A stretch of DNA of 45,977 nt from Geminicoccaceae bacterium (lineage in GTDB: Bacteria > Pseudomonadota > Alphaproteobacteria > Geminicoccales > Geminicoccaceae), in assembly GCA_023512415.1 (NCBI GenBank), contig JAILZQ010000006.1:1-45977 (forward strand), written 5' to 3'. Made by a program: the position numbers and the translations under genes. Positions within the stretch are counted from its first letter, which is position 1. Each line of letters opens with the position of its first letter. The notes under the pieces were generated by a model, which saw only the letters and a program-made list of their open reading frames with translations, was not told the origin of the DNA and made no database searches. Positions 26,983 through 36,625 of this stretch are shown piece after piece.

Positions 26983-27478
26983 GCGACCTCCGCGGTCCGT
27001 CCCCCGCACGGGGCTAGCACGCGGGTCGCCCGCGCAGAAGCGGCCGGGGCAGCGGCCCCGTCGCCGATCTCTCGAGCCCCTGCGAAACGGTCGGCCGCCT
27101 TGCCTCGTCCGGCCGAAGTCGAGTCTGCGTACTCTGGGGCGATCTATGATGCCGGGGGCTTGGCACTGCCGGGGTCGTGGCCGATGCTGGCGGTCGACGA
27201 CGGTCGGCGTGGTCCGGCGCCGCGAGCGCGCTCGGAAGGACACACCCGAAGGGCGAGAGCCGTCCGCGTACTCGACGGCCCCGGGCATCGGTGGCACGAG
27301 AGGGTCGGGGACAGGGTGTCGGGTGTCCGTCGCGCGTGACCGTCGGGGAGGAACGTCGAGCCGGCGGTGACCGGGTGGGCGGTTTTGGCCCTTCGGGACG
27401 TCCGCGAGAACGGGCGCCGATCGGGGTCGACCGCATCACTCGTCGCCCGTCGTGCCCGGTCGAGCAGGAGCCGGCTTG
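26983..27478. other. Gene-free divergent region between lysA and the glycosyltransferase gene (496 bases)
   Basis: Open frames on both strands run through it but none has family-like composition, a good start or recognisable motifs. A small lipoprotein gene, often found upstream of lysA in Proteobacteria, is not seen. A TATGAT (27145-27150, plus) lacks a -35 partner. Promoters for the two divergent genes must lie here, but I cannot point to them. Confidence 0.5.
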
Positions 27479-28816
27479 GTGAACGTCCGCTTTTCGCGCT
27501 CGAGGCCCGTTCCGCCCGCCCGTAGCGTGCGCGCCTTGCCTGCTCGGATCGACCGAGATGCGCTCCTGGAGCCGGCCCGTACCGGAGCGGCCCTGCGGGT
27601 CGCCGCCGTCTGGGCGCGCGACTACGACGCGGCCCGCCCGATAGGGCGGGTCAACATCTGCCGTTTCCGCCGCCGCTGCCTCGAGGAGCGGCACACCACC
27701 TTGAACCTGATCGTGCCGAGCGTACTCGAGGGGGGCGTGGCGGGGCTCCTGCCGATCCTGCCCGCCGCCGGTCGCGCGCTCTTGCGGGGCGACCGCTCGC
27801 TGCAGGGCCTGCTGTTCGCCAACCGGCCGGCGATCGACCGGGCGCTCGCCGCCCTCGCCCGCTTCCGCCCCGACGTGCTGCTGGTCGACTCGGTGCGGCT
27901 CCTCGACCTCGTGCTGGCGGTCCGCCGCGCCTTCCCCGGTCTGCGCATCGTCGTTGACATGGACGACCTTCTCTCCCGGCGGATGGCCGAGTGGCTGGCG
28001 ATCGGCCAAGGTATCGGGCTGGGCTACCTGCAAGAGAGCGTGCCCCGCTGGCTGCGCGGGCTTCTGGGCCTCGGCTGGATCAGCCGGGCGATCACCGCCC
28101 ACGAGCGCGATGCCTTGGCCCGCGAGGAGATCGAGCTGTCCGGCCGGGTCGACGCGGTCGCGCTGATCTCCGATCAAGAGGCCCGGCTGCTCGAGGAACG
28201 GCTCGCCGAGCATCCCGAGATCGTCCCGCCGACGGTCGCCACGCTGCGGCCGCCCTGGCGGGCCGAGCGCGAGCTGGCGCCGCTCGACGGCCGGTTGCGC
28301 TTCGTTTTCGTCGGCAGCGACCGCCTCCTCCAGAACCGCGCCACCATCGATCATCTGATCGAGCTGTGGCGCACGCTCCGTCCGCCGCGACCCCTCGTGA
28401 TCTACGGCGAGCAATCACGCCGCGTGGCGGATTTGCCGCCCGGGGTCGAGCTGCGGGGATGGACCGACGATCTCGATCAGGTCTACGACGGCCGTTCGAT
28501 CCTCTTGGCCCCGACCTTCGTGCGCGGCGGTGTGAAAACGAAGATTTTGGAAGCGCTCGCCTTCGGCTGTCCGGTTTTGGCCAACGACGCCGCCTACGAG
28601 GGTATCGTCGCCGAGCCTCCGGCGCTCGGTTTCGACCGCGATGTCCTACCCTGCCTGCTCACCGAGCCGGAAGCGTTCCGCTCCGAACTTCTCGCCCAGA
28701 CCCGATCGCTGCGTCTGGAGATCGCCTCACGGTTCGCCGAGCCCTTGGTGGTCGAGGCCCTCGAGCGGCTCCTCGATCCCCGGCCAGCCCTCCACCTGGT
28801 CCCGCAGTCCGCTTGA
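27479..28816 (+). CDS. GT-B fold glycosyltransferase (family 4-like)
   Basis: A 445-residue protein. The N-terminal half has IVVDMDDLLSRRM near residue 160. The C-terminal half carries the donor-binding GT4 pattern: LRFVFVGSDR, PLVIYGEQ, VELRGWTDDLDQVY, then APTFVRGGVKTKILEALAFGCPVLAND, with the EALAFG segment placing the nucleotide-sugar. The start is a GTG at 27479 with AGGAG 8 bases upstream, preferred over an earlier GTG at 27452. Sugar and acceptor are unknown; its neighbourhood (FkbM methyltransferase, GDP-fucose genes) suggests a surface glycan. It has no signal peptide, so it is cytoplasmic or membrane-face associated. Confidence 0.8.
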   Translation: MNVRFSRSRPVPPARSVRALPARIDRDALLEPARTGAALRVAAVWARDYDAARPIGRVNICRFRRRCLEERHTTLNLIVPSVLEGGVAGLLPILPAAGRALLRGDRSLQGLLFANRPAIDRALAALARFRPDVLLVDSVRLLDLVLAVRRAFPGLRIVVDMDDLLSRRMAEWLAIGQGIGLGYLQESVPRWLRGLLGLGWISRAITAHERDALAREEIELSGRVDAVALISDQEARLLEERLAEHPEIVPPTVATLRPPWRAERELAPLDGRLRFVFVGSDRLLQNRATIDHLIELWRTLRPPRPLVIYGEQSRRVADLPPGVELRGWTDDLDQVYDGRSILLAPTFVRGGVKTKILEALAFGCPVLANDAAYEGIVAEPPALGFDRDVLPCLLTEPEAFRSELLAQTRSLRLEIASRFAEPLVVEALERLLDPRPALHLVPQSA

Positions 28817-28908
28817 GCGGGGCTGACCACACCCGGCACGCACGCCCACGGAGCACCGGGCGACGGGCTTCCGTTCGCGTAACTCCGAGCGCACCCGCGT
28901 CCGCCGTG

Positions 28909-28926
28909 GTGGGGGATCCGCCCCAC
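28909..28926 (+). terminator. Short hairpin between glycosyltransferase and FkbM genes
   Basis: GTGGGG (28909-28914) and CCCCAC (28921-28926) pair across a 6-base loop; no T-run. Weak evidence in such GC-rich DNA. Confidence 0.2.
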
Positions 28927-28979
28927 AACGCACGCTCCCTCGTCGACGACACGCTCGAATCCGCCTAAACGTAGCCCTC

Positions 28980-29840
28980 ATGACGTCCTCACCCGCGCGA
29001 CGACCGGCTCCTTCCGCCGCCCCATCCGGCAGCGGAGCGAGATCTCTTCGCCACCTGCGTTCCGGCCTTCTCGATGCGTTCGAGACCCTGCTGCCGCGGC
29101 TCGCCGCGCGGCTCCGGGCCGACCGCCACCTGCGCAGCGGCGAGCCGGAGCTCCGGCTCGTCCCCGCCCTGTCGATGCCGGATCGACTCTCGATCGACGT
29201 CGGCGCCAACCACGGAATCTACGCGGTGGTGATGGCCCGCCACGCTTCCCGCGTGCTCGCCATCGAGCCGAACCCCGTGCTCGCCCGGTCGCTGCGCCGC
29301 GCGCTCCCGCGCCGGTGCGACGTTCTCTGTTGCGCGCTCTCCGACAGGAAGGGTAGGGCCGAACTCCGCGTCCCCCGGGTCGACGGCGAGGCGAACCGTT
29401 ACCTCGCGACTCTCGACCAGGACGTCGCCGATCCGGCCGAGGTCCACGAGGTCGAATTGGCGCGCCTCGACGACTGTGCCCACGAGCCGGTCGGGTTCGT
29501 GAAGATCGACGTCGAGGGCCACGAGCTCGCCGTGCTGCGCGGCGCCGATCGCGTCCTCCGCGAGGACGGGCCGAACCTCCTGATCGAGGCCGAGGAGCGC
29601 CATCGGCCGGGGGGCGTCGCGGAGGTGGCCGGGCTGCTCGCCGCCTACGGCTATCGCGGCCTGTTCAGGGACGGGCCGCAGTTGCGCCCGATCGAAACGT
29701 TCGACCCGGCGGTTCACCAGGATCCGCGCAACCTCGGCCACGGCCCGGGGCGGATCGGGCGCTACGCCAACAATTTCGTCTTCACCCGCGATCCCGCGCT
29801 CTACCGGCGGCTGCAGGCCGAACCCGTGCTCCTCGGCTGA
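28980..29840 (+). CDS. FkbM-family SAM-dependent methyltransferase
   Basis: A 286-residue protein. Seen: the SAM loop LSIDVGANHGIYAVVMARHA (about residues 75-94), the acidic end of strand 2 in VLAIEPNP, and the family hallmark VGFVKIDVEGHELAVLRGA (about 176-194). The first 45 residues are a Ser/Pro/Arg-rich extension without a recognisable motif, and no Shine-Dalgarno precedes the ATG, so a later start is possible. FkbM-type enzymes O-methylate sugars or small molecules; beside a glycosyltransferase, glycan methylation is a reasonable inference. Convergent with the potassium transporter. Confidence 0.85.
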   Translation: MTSSPARRPAPSAAPSGSGARSLRHLRSGLLDAFETLLPRLAARLRADRHLRSGEPELRLVPALSMPDRLSIDVGANHGIYAVVMARHASRVLAIEPNPVLARSLRRALPRRCDVLCCALSDRKGRAELRVPRVDGEANRYLATLDQDVADPAEVHEVELARLDDCAHEPVGFVKIDVEGHELAVLRGADRVLREDGPNLLIEAEERHRPGGVAEVAGLLAAYGYRGLFRDGPQLRPIETFDPAVHQDPRNLGHGPGRIGRYANNFVFTRDPALYRRLQAEPVLLG

Positions 29841-29868
29841 GCGGGCCCGTCGCTCCGTGACCTTGGGC

Positions 29869-29889
29869 GCTCCCCGCGGGACCCGCGGA
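29869..29889. terminator. Candidate bidirectional terminator between fkbM-type gene and trkH
   Basis: CCGCGGG/CCCGCGG inverted repeat with a minimal loop, flanked by CTC and GAG, in the 60-base gap between two convergent genes. No T-run. Confidence 0.3.
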
Positions 29890-29900
29890 GGGCACCTCGC

Positions 29901-31379
29901 TCACCCTCTCCAAAAGAGCGGCGTGAAGAGCACGAGGACGGTGAACAGCTCGAGCCGGCCCAAGAGCATGGCCGCCGAGAGCACCCACTTGGCGGCCTCG
30001 GGCAGGTCACCGAAATGGCCCGCGGGCCCGATGATCGGACCGAGGCCCGGGCCGACATTGGCGAGCGCCGTGACCGAGGCGGACATCGCCGTCAGATAAT
30101 CGAGACCGAGTGCCGCGAGCGCACCGGCCACCACGGTGAAAGTGAGCGCGAAGAGGAAGAAGAACGCCATCACCGAGATCGCCGTCTCCTCGCCGATCGC
30201 CCTGCCGTTGTAGGTCATCCGGAAGACCGCGCTGGGCTGGACGAGACGGGCCATCTGCATCCGGGCGACTTGATAAAGGACGACGAAGCGGAACATCTTG
30301 ATCCCGCCCGTGGTCGAGCCGGTACAGCCACCCATGCATTTGAGAAAAAAGAGGAGGATGACGGGAAAGGTGCCCCAGAGTCCGTAATCGGTCGAAGCGT
30401 AACCCGTCCCGGTCATGATCGAGGTGGCGGTGAAGGCGGCCGAGCGCAGCGCATCGAGCGGTGCCGCCCCGTGCTCCCGGATCAGCCAGGCGGTCAGGAG
30501 CAGCGAAGCGACGACCAGCACGGCCAGGTACCACTGGACCTGGACGTCGCCGACGAGGTGGCCCGGTCGCCCACGCAATGCCTGCAGGTAGAGAACGAAC
30601 GGCACCCCGCCGGCGGTCATGAACAGGGTCGCCGCCCATTCGATCGCCGGGCTCGCGAAATGGCCGATCGACGCGTCGTGGCTCGAATAGCCGCCGGTCG
30701 CCACCGTGGTCATCGCGTGCACCGCGGCATCGAACAGGCTCATGCCGAGCCACCAATAGGTGGTCAGGCAGGCGGTCGTGAGCGCGAGATAGAGCCCGCC
30801 GATCGCCGAGGCGATCTGGGCGCTGCGCGGCAGGACCTTCTCCGAGCGGTCCGAACTTTCGCTGCGGAAGAGCTGCATGCCGCCGACGCTCAGCACGGGC
30901 AGGATCGCCACCCCGGTCACGATGATCCCGATCCCGCCGAGCCACTGGAGGATGGCGCGCCAGAGCAGGATCCCGGGTGGCGCCGAATCGAGCCCGGTGA
31001 TCACCGTCGAACCGGTCGTCGTGATGCCGGAGACCGCCTCGAAGACAGCATCGGCGATCGACAGCCCGAGCCCCGAAAGGGCCAAGGGAACGGCGGCGAA
31101 CGCCGCGAGCAGGGTCCAGGCCAAGGTCGTCAGCATGAACACCTGGCGCATGGTCAAGGGGGTGACGTCGGCGCCGCGGTTGGCCAGCACGAGGGCCGCC
31201 CCCACGAACAGCGTGACCGCGGCCGAGACCAGGAAAACCTCCCAATCCTCGTGTCCGACCGAGAGATCGGCGAGCATGGGCACGAGCATGGCGAGCGCCA
31301 GCCCGATCAGCAGCAGGCCGCAAATGTGCAGGAGCGGACCGAGCTCGAGGCCGGCGAAGCGGCCCCGCGGCGCTCGCAC
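29901..31379 (-). CDS. trkH: TrkH-family potassium uptake channel subunit
   Basis: A 492-residue polytopic inner-membrane protein with the four M1-P-M2 repeats of the Trk/Ktr family. The filter segments are visible in order: TTTGSTVI, TVATGGYSSHD, SIMTGTGYAST and ANVGPGLGPI, each contributing the filter glycine. The LLLFFLKCMGGCTGSTTGGIKM block before the last domain is typical of TrkH. It takes up K+ with a TrkA-type regulatory partner, which is not in this window. The GTG start lacks a clear Shine-Dalgarno, so the N-terminus is tentative. It lies 47 bases after the acyl-CoA synthetase stop on the same strand. Confidence 0.95.
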   Translation of the reverse strand: MRAPRGRFAGLELGPLLHICGLLLIGLALAMLVPMLADLSVGHEDWEVFLVSAAVTLFVGAALVLANRGADVTPLTMRQVFMLTTLAWTLLAAFAAVPLALSGLGLSIADAVFEAVSGITTTGSTVITGLDSAPPGILLWRAILQWLGGIGIIVTGVAILPVLSVGGMQLFRSESSDRSEKVLPRSAQIASAIGGLYLALTTACLTTYWWLGMSLFDAAVHAMTTVATGGYSSHDASIGHFASPAIEWAATLFMTAGGVPFVLYLQALRGRPGHLVGDVQVQWYLAVLVVASLLLTAWLIREHGAAPLDALRSAAFTATSIMTGTGYASTDYGLWGTFPVILLFFLKCMGGCTGSTTGGIKMFRFVVLYQVARMQMARLVQPSAVFRMTYNGRAIGEETAISVMAFFFLFALTFTVVAGALAALGLDYLTAMSASVTALANVGPGLGPIIGPAGHFGDLPEAAKWVLSAAMLLGRLELFTVLVLFTPLFWRG

Positions 31380-31426
31380 CGGACCGCCGGCCGGCGGCCG
31401 ACGGGTCCTCCGCCGGGTGAGCGCTC

Positions 31427-33118
31427 TCAGGGCGATCGCTCCCTCGGTTCGGCGCGCCGGTCGGCCTCGCCCCGCGGGCGGAGCCCCGCGGTCGCAGCGG
31501 GCGCGTCGCGCGCGCGGAGTTCGGCGCGGCGGACTTTGCCGGTGGCGGTCACCGGGAGGCTGTCGGTGAAGGCGATCTCACGCGGATATTCGTGCGCGGC
31601 GAGCCGCTCCTTCACGAAGGCCTGGATCGCCGCGGCCAAAGCGTCGTCCGGGACGACGCCGGGCTGCGGCACGATCCACGCCTTGACCCGCTCGCCGCGG
31701 AGCGGATCGGGCACACCCACGACCGCGCAGAGCGCCACCGCCGGATGGCGCATGAGGCAATCCTCGATCTCGGCCGGACCGATCCGGTAACCGGCCGAGT
31801 TGATCACGTCGTCCTCGCGCCCGAGATAGGTGAAGTACCCTTCCGTGTCGGTGCGGCCGAGATCGCCGGTCAGCAGCCAATCGCCCGCGAACTTGGCACG
31901 GGTGGCCTCGGGCTGGTTCCAATAGCCCAAGAACATCACGGGGTCCGGCCGGCGCACGGCGATCACGCCGACCTCGCCGGGCGGCAGGGGACGGCCTTCG
32001 CCGCCGAGCACCGCCACGGTGTGGCCGGGCACGGTGCGGCCCATGGACCCGGGTCGCGGTGGGAACAGGGCCCGGCAGGAGGCGACCACCAGATTGGCCT
32101 CGGTCTGCCCGTAGAACTCGTTGACCGGGCAGCCGAAGGCCTCTTCGGCCCAGAGCCGCGTCTCCTCGCCCAGCCGCTCACCACCCGTGCCGATCGAGCG
32201 CAACGTCACCCCGGCTTCGCGCGGCCGCACCCCCGCCCGGCGCAGGAGGCGCAGCGCCGTCGGCGGCGCGAAGACGTTGCGTACCCCGTGCCGGGCCACG
32301 AAGGCGACCGCCGCTTCCGGGTCGAACTTGCCGGCTCGACCCGCGACCACGGGAACGCCGAACCAGAGCGACGGCAGGAGCACGTCGAGCAGGCCGCCGA
32401 TCCAGGCCCAGTCGGCCGGGGTCCAGAACCGGTCGTCCGGCTGTGGGAACAGCTCCTGGGGTAGCTGCACCCCGGGCAGATGACCGAGGAGCACCCGATG
32501 GGCGTGCAGCGCGCCCTTGGGCTGACCGGTCGTCCCCGAGGTGTAGATCAGGAGGGCCGGGTCCTCGGCGAGCGTGTCGACCGTGGGATCCTGCTCCCCG
32601 GCGCGCTCCAGGGCCGGCCACAGGGCCTCGGCCGGTGGTGCTGCCGGCTCGACGGTCCAGATCCGCTCGAGCGCCGGCAACGCCGTGAGCAAGGGCCGCA
32701 CCTTCTCGAGCCCGGCCGCGTCCGTGACGAGGCCGCGGGCGCCGCTGTCCGTGAGCCGGAAGGCGAGCGCCTCGGGGCCGAACAGCGTGAACAGCGGCAG
32801 CGCGACCGCACCCAGTCGGTAGGCCGCCAGATGGGCGAGCAGCGTCTCGACCCGTTGGCCGAGCAGGATGGCGAGCCGGTCGCCGCGGCCGATGCCGGTG
32901 GCAGCCAGGAGGTTGGCCAGGCGCAACGACAGCCGGCGGAGTTCGGCGAAGCTCCAGCGGCGCGCCGTCCCGTCGGGCAGCTCCTCGATCAGCGCCGTGC
33001 CATCGGGGCGCGCCGCGGCGTGCCGGTCGATGCAACCTCGGGCGATGTTGAAACGCTCCGGGATCGCCCAGCGGAACCGGGCCGCGATCTCCTCGAACGT
33101 CCGACCCTCGGGCAGCAT
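31427..33118 (-). CDS. AMP-forming acyl-CoA synthetase
   Basis: A 563-residue member of the adenylate-forming superfamily, closest in pattern to acetyl-/medium-chain acyl-CoA synthetases. Seen: P-loop-like [15 protein letters not shown] (191-205), [30 protein letters not shown], the hinge region [37 protein letters not shown], and the catalytic lysine block [10 protein letters not shown] near the C-terminus. It activates a carboxylic acid to acyl-AMP and then acyl-CoA in the cytoplasm; the acid is not determinable. Divergent from gmd across 103 bases that contain a perfect palindrome. Confidence 0.9.
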   Translation of the reverse strand: MLPEGRTFEEIAARFRWAIPERFNIARGCIDRHAAARPDGTALIEELPDGTARRWSFAELRRLSLRLANLLAATGIGRGDRLAILLGQRVETLLAHLAAYRLGAVALPLFTLFGPEALAFRLTDSGARGLVTDAAGLEKVRPLLTALPALERIWTVEPAAPPAEALWPALERAGEQDPTVDTLAEDPALLIYTSGTTGQPKGALHAHRVLLGHLPGVQLPQELFPQPDDRFWTPADWAWIGGLLDVLLPSLWFGVPVVAGRAGKFDPEAAVAFVARHGVRNVFAPPTALRLLRRAGVRPREAGVTLRSIGTGGERLGEETRLWAEEAFGCPVNEFYGQTEANLVVASCRALFPPRPGSMGRTVPGHTVAVLGGEGRPLPPGEVGVIAVRRPDPVMFLGYWNQPEATRAKFAGDWLLTGDLGRTDTEGYFTYLGREDDVINSAGYRIGPAEIEDCLMRHPAVALCAVVGVPDPLRGERVKAWIVPQPGVVPDDALAAAIQAFVKERLAAHEYPREIAFTDSLPVTATGKVRRAELRARDAPAATAGLRPRGEADRRAEPRERSP

Positions 33119-33170
33119 GGCTCGCCGAGCCTCCCTCGCGCGCCGCGCTTCACCGGCTGTTTACCACGGC

Positions 33171-33185
33171 GTGCCAGCATGGCAC
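33171..33185. promoter_or_regulatory. Palindromic operator-like site between acyl-CoA synthetase and gmd
   Basis: GTGCCA-GCA-TGGCAC, a perfect 6-bp inverted repeat with a 3-base centre, midway in the 103-base divergent gap. The position fits a regulator site for either gene. The regulator is unknown. Confidence 0.35.
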
Positions 33186-33221
33186 CAAACGGTTCGAGCG
33201 ATGGGCGGGAGATATGCTCCG

Positions 33222-34298
33222 ATGCGCAGGGCCTTGATCACCGGCGTCACCGGCCAGGACGGCGCCTACCTCACCGAACTCCTGCTCGGCAAAGGTTACG
33301 AAGTGCACGGGATCAAGCGCCGCTCGAGCTCCTTCAACACCGGCCGGATCGACCATCTCTACGTCGATCCGCACACCCCGGGCGCCCGCTTCAAGCTGCA
33401 CTATGGCGACCTCACGGATGCCACCAACCTGATCCGGATCGTCCAAGAGGTCCAGCCCGACGAGATCTACAATCTCGCCGCTCAAAGCCACGTCAAGGTC
33501 AGCTTCGAGACGGCCGAGTACACCGCCAATGCCGACGGCATCGGCACGCTCCGCCTGCTCGAGGCGATCCGCATCCTCGGCCTCGAGAAGAAGACGCGGT
33601 TCTACCAGGCCTCGACGAGCGAGCTCTACGGCGCCTCGCCGCCGCCGCAGAACGAGGAGACCCCGTTCCGGCCGCAGAGCCCTTACGCCACCGCCAAGCT
33701 CTACGCTTACTGGATCACCCGGAACTATCGCGAGGGCTACGGGTTGTTCGCCGCCAACGGCATCCTCTTCAACCACGAGAGCCCGCTGCGCGGCGAAACC
33801 TTCGTCACGCGCAAGGTGACCCGCGGCGTAGCGGCGATCGCCCTGGGCCTGCAGGACCGGCTCTGGGTCGGCAACCTCGAGGCCAAGCGCGACTGGGGCC
33901 ACGCCCGCGACTATGTCGAAGGCATGTGGCGCATCCTCCAGCACGACGAACCGGAAGACTGGGTGCTCGCGACCGGCGAGGCCCATTCGGTCCGCGAGCT
34001 GGTCGAGCGGGCCTTCGCCGAGGTCGGGATCGAGCTCGTCTGGCGCGGAGCCGGGGTCGAAGAGAAGGGGCTCGACCGGCGCACGGGCCGCGTCCTCGTC
34101 GAGGTCGACCCCCGCTATTTCCGACCGCTCGAAGTCCATCATCTCGAGGGCGATCCGAGCAAGGCCCGCGCGAAGCTCGGGTGGCGCCACCGGACCAGCT
34201 TCGCCGAGCTCGTGGCCGAAATGGTCCGAGCCGACCTCCGGGCAGTCCGGCGCGAAGCCGAGGCGCAGGGCCGTCGCCTCGACCGCGCCGCGGAGTGA
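33222..34298 (+). CDS. gmd: GDP-mannose 4,6-dehydratase
   Basis: A 358-residue short-chain dehydrogenase/reductase that converts GDP-D-mannose to GDP-4-keto-6-deoxymannose. Seen: NADP loop [12 protein letters not shown] (6-17), [24 protein letters not shown] (131-137), catalytic Y155-xxx-K159 in [27 protein letters not shown], and [20 protein letters not shown]. Length fits. I choose ATG 33222; an in-frame ATG at 33201 is less well placed. Coupled to fcl directly downstream. Confidence 0.97.
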   Translation: MRRALITGVTGQDGAYLTELLLGKGYEVHGIKRRSSSFNTGRIDHLYVDPHTPGARFKLHYGDLTDATNLIRIVQEVQPDEIYNLAAQSHVKVSFETAEYTANADGIGTLRLLEAIRILGLEKKTRFYQASTSELYGASPPPQNEETPFRPQSPYATAKLYAYWITRNYREGYGLFAANGILFNHESPLRGETFVTRKVTRGVAAIALGLQDRLWVGNLEAKRDWGHARDYVEGMWRILQHDEPEDWVLATGEAHSVRELVERAFAEVGIELVWRGAGVEEKGLDRRTGRVLVEVDPRYFRPLEVHHLEGDPSKARAKLGWRHRTSFAELVAEMVRADLRAVRREAEAQGRRLDRAAE

Positions 34299-34303
34299 GC
34301 CGG

Positions 34304-35266
34304 GTGGTGGACCGCGTCCCCTTCCCGCTCGAGGGCAAGCGGGTGTTCGTGGCCGGCCATCGCGGCATGGTCGGCAAGGCCCTGGTCCGTCGCCTCGCCC
34401 GGGAGCCGGTCGAGATCGTGACCGCCGGTCGCGAGGAGCTCGACCTCACCCGCCAAGCCGAGGTCGAGGCCTGGTTCGAGCGCAACCGGCCGCAGGTCGT
34501 GATCCTCGCCGCGGCCAAGGTCGGCGGCATCCTCGCCAACGCCTCCTACCCGGTCCACTTCCTCGAGCAGAACCTGCTGATCGAGGTCAACACGATCCGC
34601 GCGGCTTTCCACTTCGGCGTCGAGAAGCTCCTCTTCCTCGGCTCCTCCTGCATCTACCCCAAGCACGCCCCACAGCCGATCCCGGAGGAGGCGCTGCTGA
34701 CCGGCCCGCTCGAGCCCACCAACCAATGGTACGCGATCGCCAAGATCGCCGGGCTCGAGCTCTGCCGCGCCTATCGCCGCCAGCACGGCGCCGACTTCGT
34801 CGCCGCCATGCCGACCAACCTCTACGGACCCGGCGACAATTGGGACCTCGCCTCGAGCCACGTCGCCGCCGCCTTGATCCGCAAGGCGCACGAGGCGAAG
34901 GAGCGGGGCGAGCGGGTGCTCGAGGTCTGGGGCACCGGCACCCCGCTGCGCGAGTTCCTGTTCGTCGACGACCTCGCCGATGCCTGCGTCTTCTTGCTCC
35001 GCCGGTACAGCGACGACATCGCGCTCAACGTCGGCTCCGGCCAGGAGGTCGCGATCGCCGAGCTCGCCCGGCTCGTGTGCGGGGTCGTGGGCTTCGAGGG
35101 CGAGCTCCGATTCGATCCCACCAAGCCCGACGGCACGCCCAGGAAGCGCCTCGACACGCGCCGGCTCGAGGCGCTCGGCTGGCGCGCCTCGACCCCGCTG
35201 CGCGAGGGCCTCGCGCGGGCCTACGCCGCCTTCCTCGCGGAGACCCGCGACCGGCCGTCGCTGTGA
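34304..35266 (+). CDS. fcl: GDP-L-fucose synthase
   Basis: A 320-residue epimerase/reductase that completes GDP-L-fucose from the Gmd product. Seen: [41 protein letters not shown], catalytic YAIAK in [21 protein letters not shown], and [17 protein letters not shown]. The start is uncertain among GTG codons at 34295 (overlapping the gmd stop as GTGA), 34304 and 34307; GGAG at 34292-34295 best serves 34304. With gmd it supplies fucose for a surface polysaccharide or glycoprotein. Confidence 0.96.
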   Translation: MVDRVPFPLEGKRVFVAGHRGMVGKALVRRLAREPVEIVTAGREELDLTRQAEVEAWFERNRPQVVILAAAKVGGILANASYPVHFLEQNLLIEVNTIRAAFHFGVEKLLFLGSSCIYPKHAPQPIPEEALLTGPLEPTNQWYAIAKIAGLELCRAYRRQHGADFVAAMPTNLYGPGDNWDLASSHVAAALIRKAHEAKERGERVLEVWGTGTPLREFLFVDDLADACVFLLRRYSDDIALNVGSGQEVAIAELARLVCGVVGFEGELRFDPTKPDGTPRKRLDTRRLEALGWRASTPLREGLARAYAAFLAETRDRPSL

Positions 35267-35292
35267 CGTCGCTCGGGCTTGAACCCCGCCGC

Positions 35293-35316
35293 GTTCCTCC
35301 GGAAGCTCGGGGGAAC
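35293..35316 (+). terminator. Hairpin between fcl and hemA
   Basis: GTTCCTCCG (35293-35301) pairs with CGGGGGAAC (35308-35316) over a 6-base loop: 9 bp with one G-U. It lies 27 bases after the fcl stop and 25 bases before the hemA ATG, without a T-run. It could end gmd-fcl transcription or shape the hemA leader. Confidence 0.35.
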
Positions 35317-35340
35317 GGTGCGAGGTGGGGAGTGCCGGCC

Positions 35341-36561
35341 ATGATCGACTACGAGGCCCGGTTCGCGGAAGCGGTCGAGCGGGTGCGCCGCGAGGGCCGC
35401 TATCGGATCTTCGCCGAGCTCGAGCGGATCGCCGGCCGGTTCCCCACCGCCCGACTGTACCGTGACGGTACGGTCCGCGAGATCACGGTCTGGTGCTCGA
35501 ACGATTATCTCGGCATGGGCCAGCACCCGGCCGTGCTCGAGGGCGCCGTGGACGCGATCCGCCGCTACGGCTCGGGGGCGGGCGGGACCCGCAACATCTC
35601 CGGCACCACCCATCTCCACGTCGAGCTCGAGAAGGCCCTGGCGGCGCTGCACGGTAAGCCCGCGGCCCTCCTCTTCACCTCGGGCTACGTGGCCAACGAG
35701 GCCACCCTGTCCACCCTCGGCAAACTGCTGCCCGGCTGCCTCATCCTGTCCGACGAGAAGAACCACGCCTCGATGATCGCCGGGATCCGCGCCTCGGGGT
35801 GCGAGAAGGCGATCTTCCGCCACAACGACCTCGACCACCTCGAGTCGTTCTTGAAGGCGCAGCCGCTCGACCGACCGAAGCTGATCGCCTTCGAGGGCGT
35901 CTATTCGATGGACGGGGATTTCGGGCCGGTCGAGGCGATCTGCGATCTGGCCGACCGCTACGGCGCGATGACCTATCTCGACGAGGTCCACGCCGTCGGG
36001 CTCTACGGCCCCAAGGGTGGCGGCATCGCCGACCGCGACCGGGTCGCCGAGCGGGTGACCGTGATCCAGGGGACGCTCGCCAAGGCGATGGGCTGCATGG
36101 GCGGCTACATCGCGGGCTCGGCCGCCCTCGTCGATGCGATCCGCAGCCACGCCGCCGGCTTCATCTTCACCACTTCCCTCGCACCGGCCGTGGCCGGTAC
36201 CGCGCTCGCGAGCCTGCGCGTGCTCACGAGCGAGGAGGGCGTCCGGCTGCGCGCCCGGCACCAGGAGCGGGCCGCCACGCTCAAAGCCCGGCTCGCCGCC
36301 GTGGGCGTGCCGGTGATGCCTTCGCCCTCGCACATCGTGCCGGTCATGGTGGGCGATCCCGTGGCCTGCAAGGCCGCCTCCGACCGGCTCCTCGACGCCT
36401 TCGCCATCTACATCCAGCCGATCAACTACCCGACCGTGCCGAAGGGCACCGAGCGGCTGCGGATCACACCCACGCCACTCCACGACGATCGCTCGGTGGA
36501 CCGGCTGGTCGAGGCGCTCCTCGCGGTCTTGCCGGCCCGCTCGCTCGCCCGCGCCGCCTGA
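35341..36561 (+). CDS. hemA: 5-aminolevulinate synthase (C4/Shemin pathway)
   Basis: A 406-residue PLP enzyme that condenses glycine and succinyl-CoA to 5-aminolevulinate, the first haem/corrinoid precursor. The numbering matches the Rhodobacter enzyme closely: D214 and V216-H217 in [11 protein letters not shown], the PLP lysine K248 in GTLAKAMGC, and the NDYLGMG and [16 protein letters not shown] blocks near the N-terminus. This gene type is the hallmark of Alphaproteobacteria. The ATG follows GGTGGGGAG at 9 bases; a GTG three codons upstream in frame is less likely. Confidence 0.97.
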   Translation: MIDYEARFAEAVERVRREGRYRIFAELERIAGRFPTARLYRDGTVREITVWCSNDYLGMGQHPAVLEGAVDAIRRYGSGAGGTRNISGTTHLHVELEKALAALHGKPAALLFTSGYVANEATLSTLGKLLPGCLILSDEKNHASMIAGIRASGCEKAIFRHNDLDHLESFLKAQPLDRPKLIAFEGVYSMDGDFGPVEAICDLADRYGAMTYLDEVHAVGLYGPKGGGIADRDRVAERVTVIQGTLAKAMGCMGGYIAGSAALVDAIRSHAAGFIFTTSLAPAVAGTALASLRVLTSEEGVRLRARHQERAATLKARLAAVGVPVMPSPSHIVPVMVGDPVACKAASDRLLDAFAIYIQPINYPTVPKGTERLRITPTPLHDDRSVDRLVEALLAVLPARSLARAA

Positions 36562-36625
36562 TCGTCACGCGCCCGTCACCGAGCGCCGCCAAGCCTCCCA
36601 CCGGCGGAAGCGGGAGGAGGTGAGG

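Noticed and set aside
27160-27175. TGGCAC as a sigma-54 promoter upstream of the glycosyltransferase
   Set aside because: The -12 half (TTGC) is absent at the required spacing.
27452-27478. Earlier GTG start for the glycosyltransferase
   Set aside because: GTG 27479 has AGGAG at 8 bases; the earlier GTG has no ribosome-binding site.
30015-31790. 591-codon plus-strand open frame opposite trkH
   Set aside because: Antisense of TrkH membrane segments and filter motifs; composition is dominated by His, Arg, Asp and Glu, as expected of a complement.
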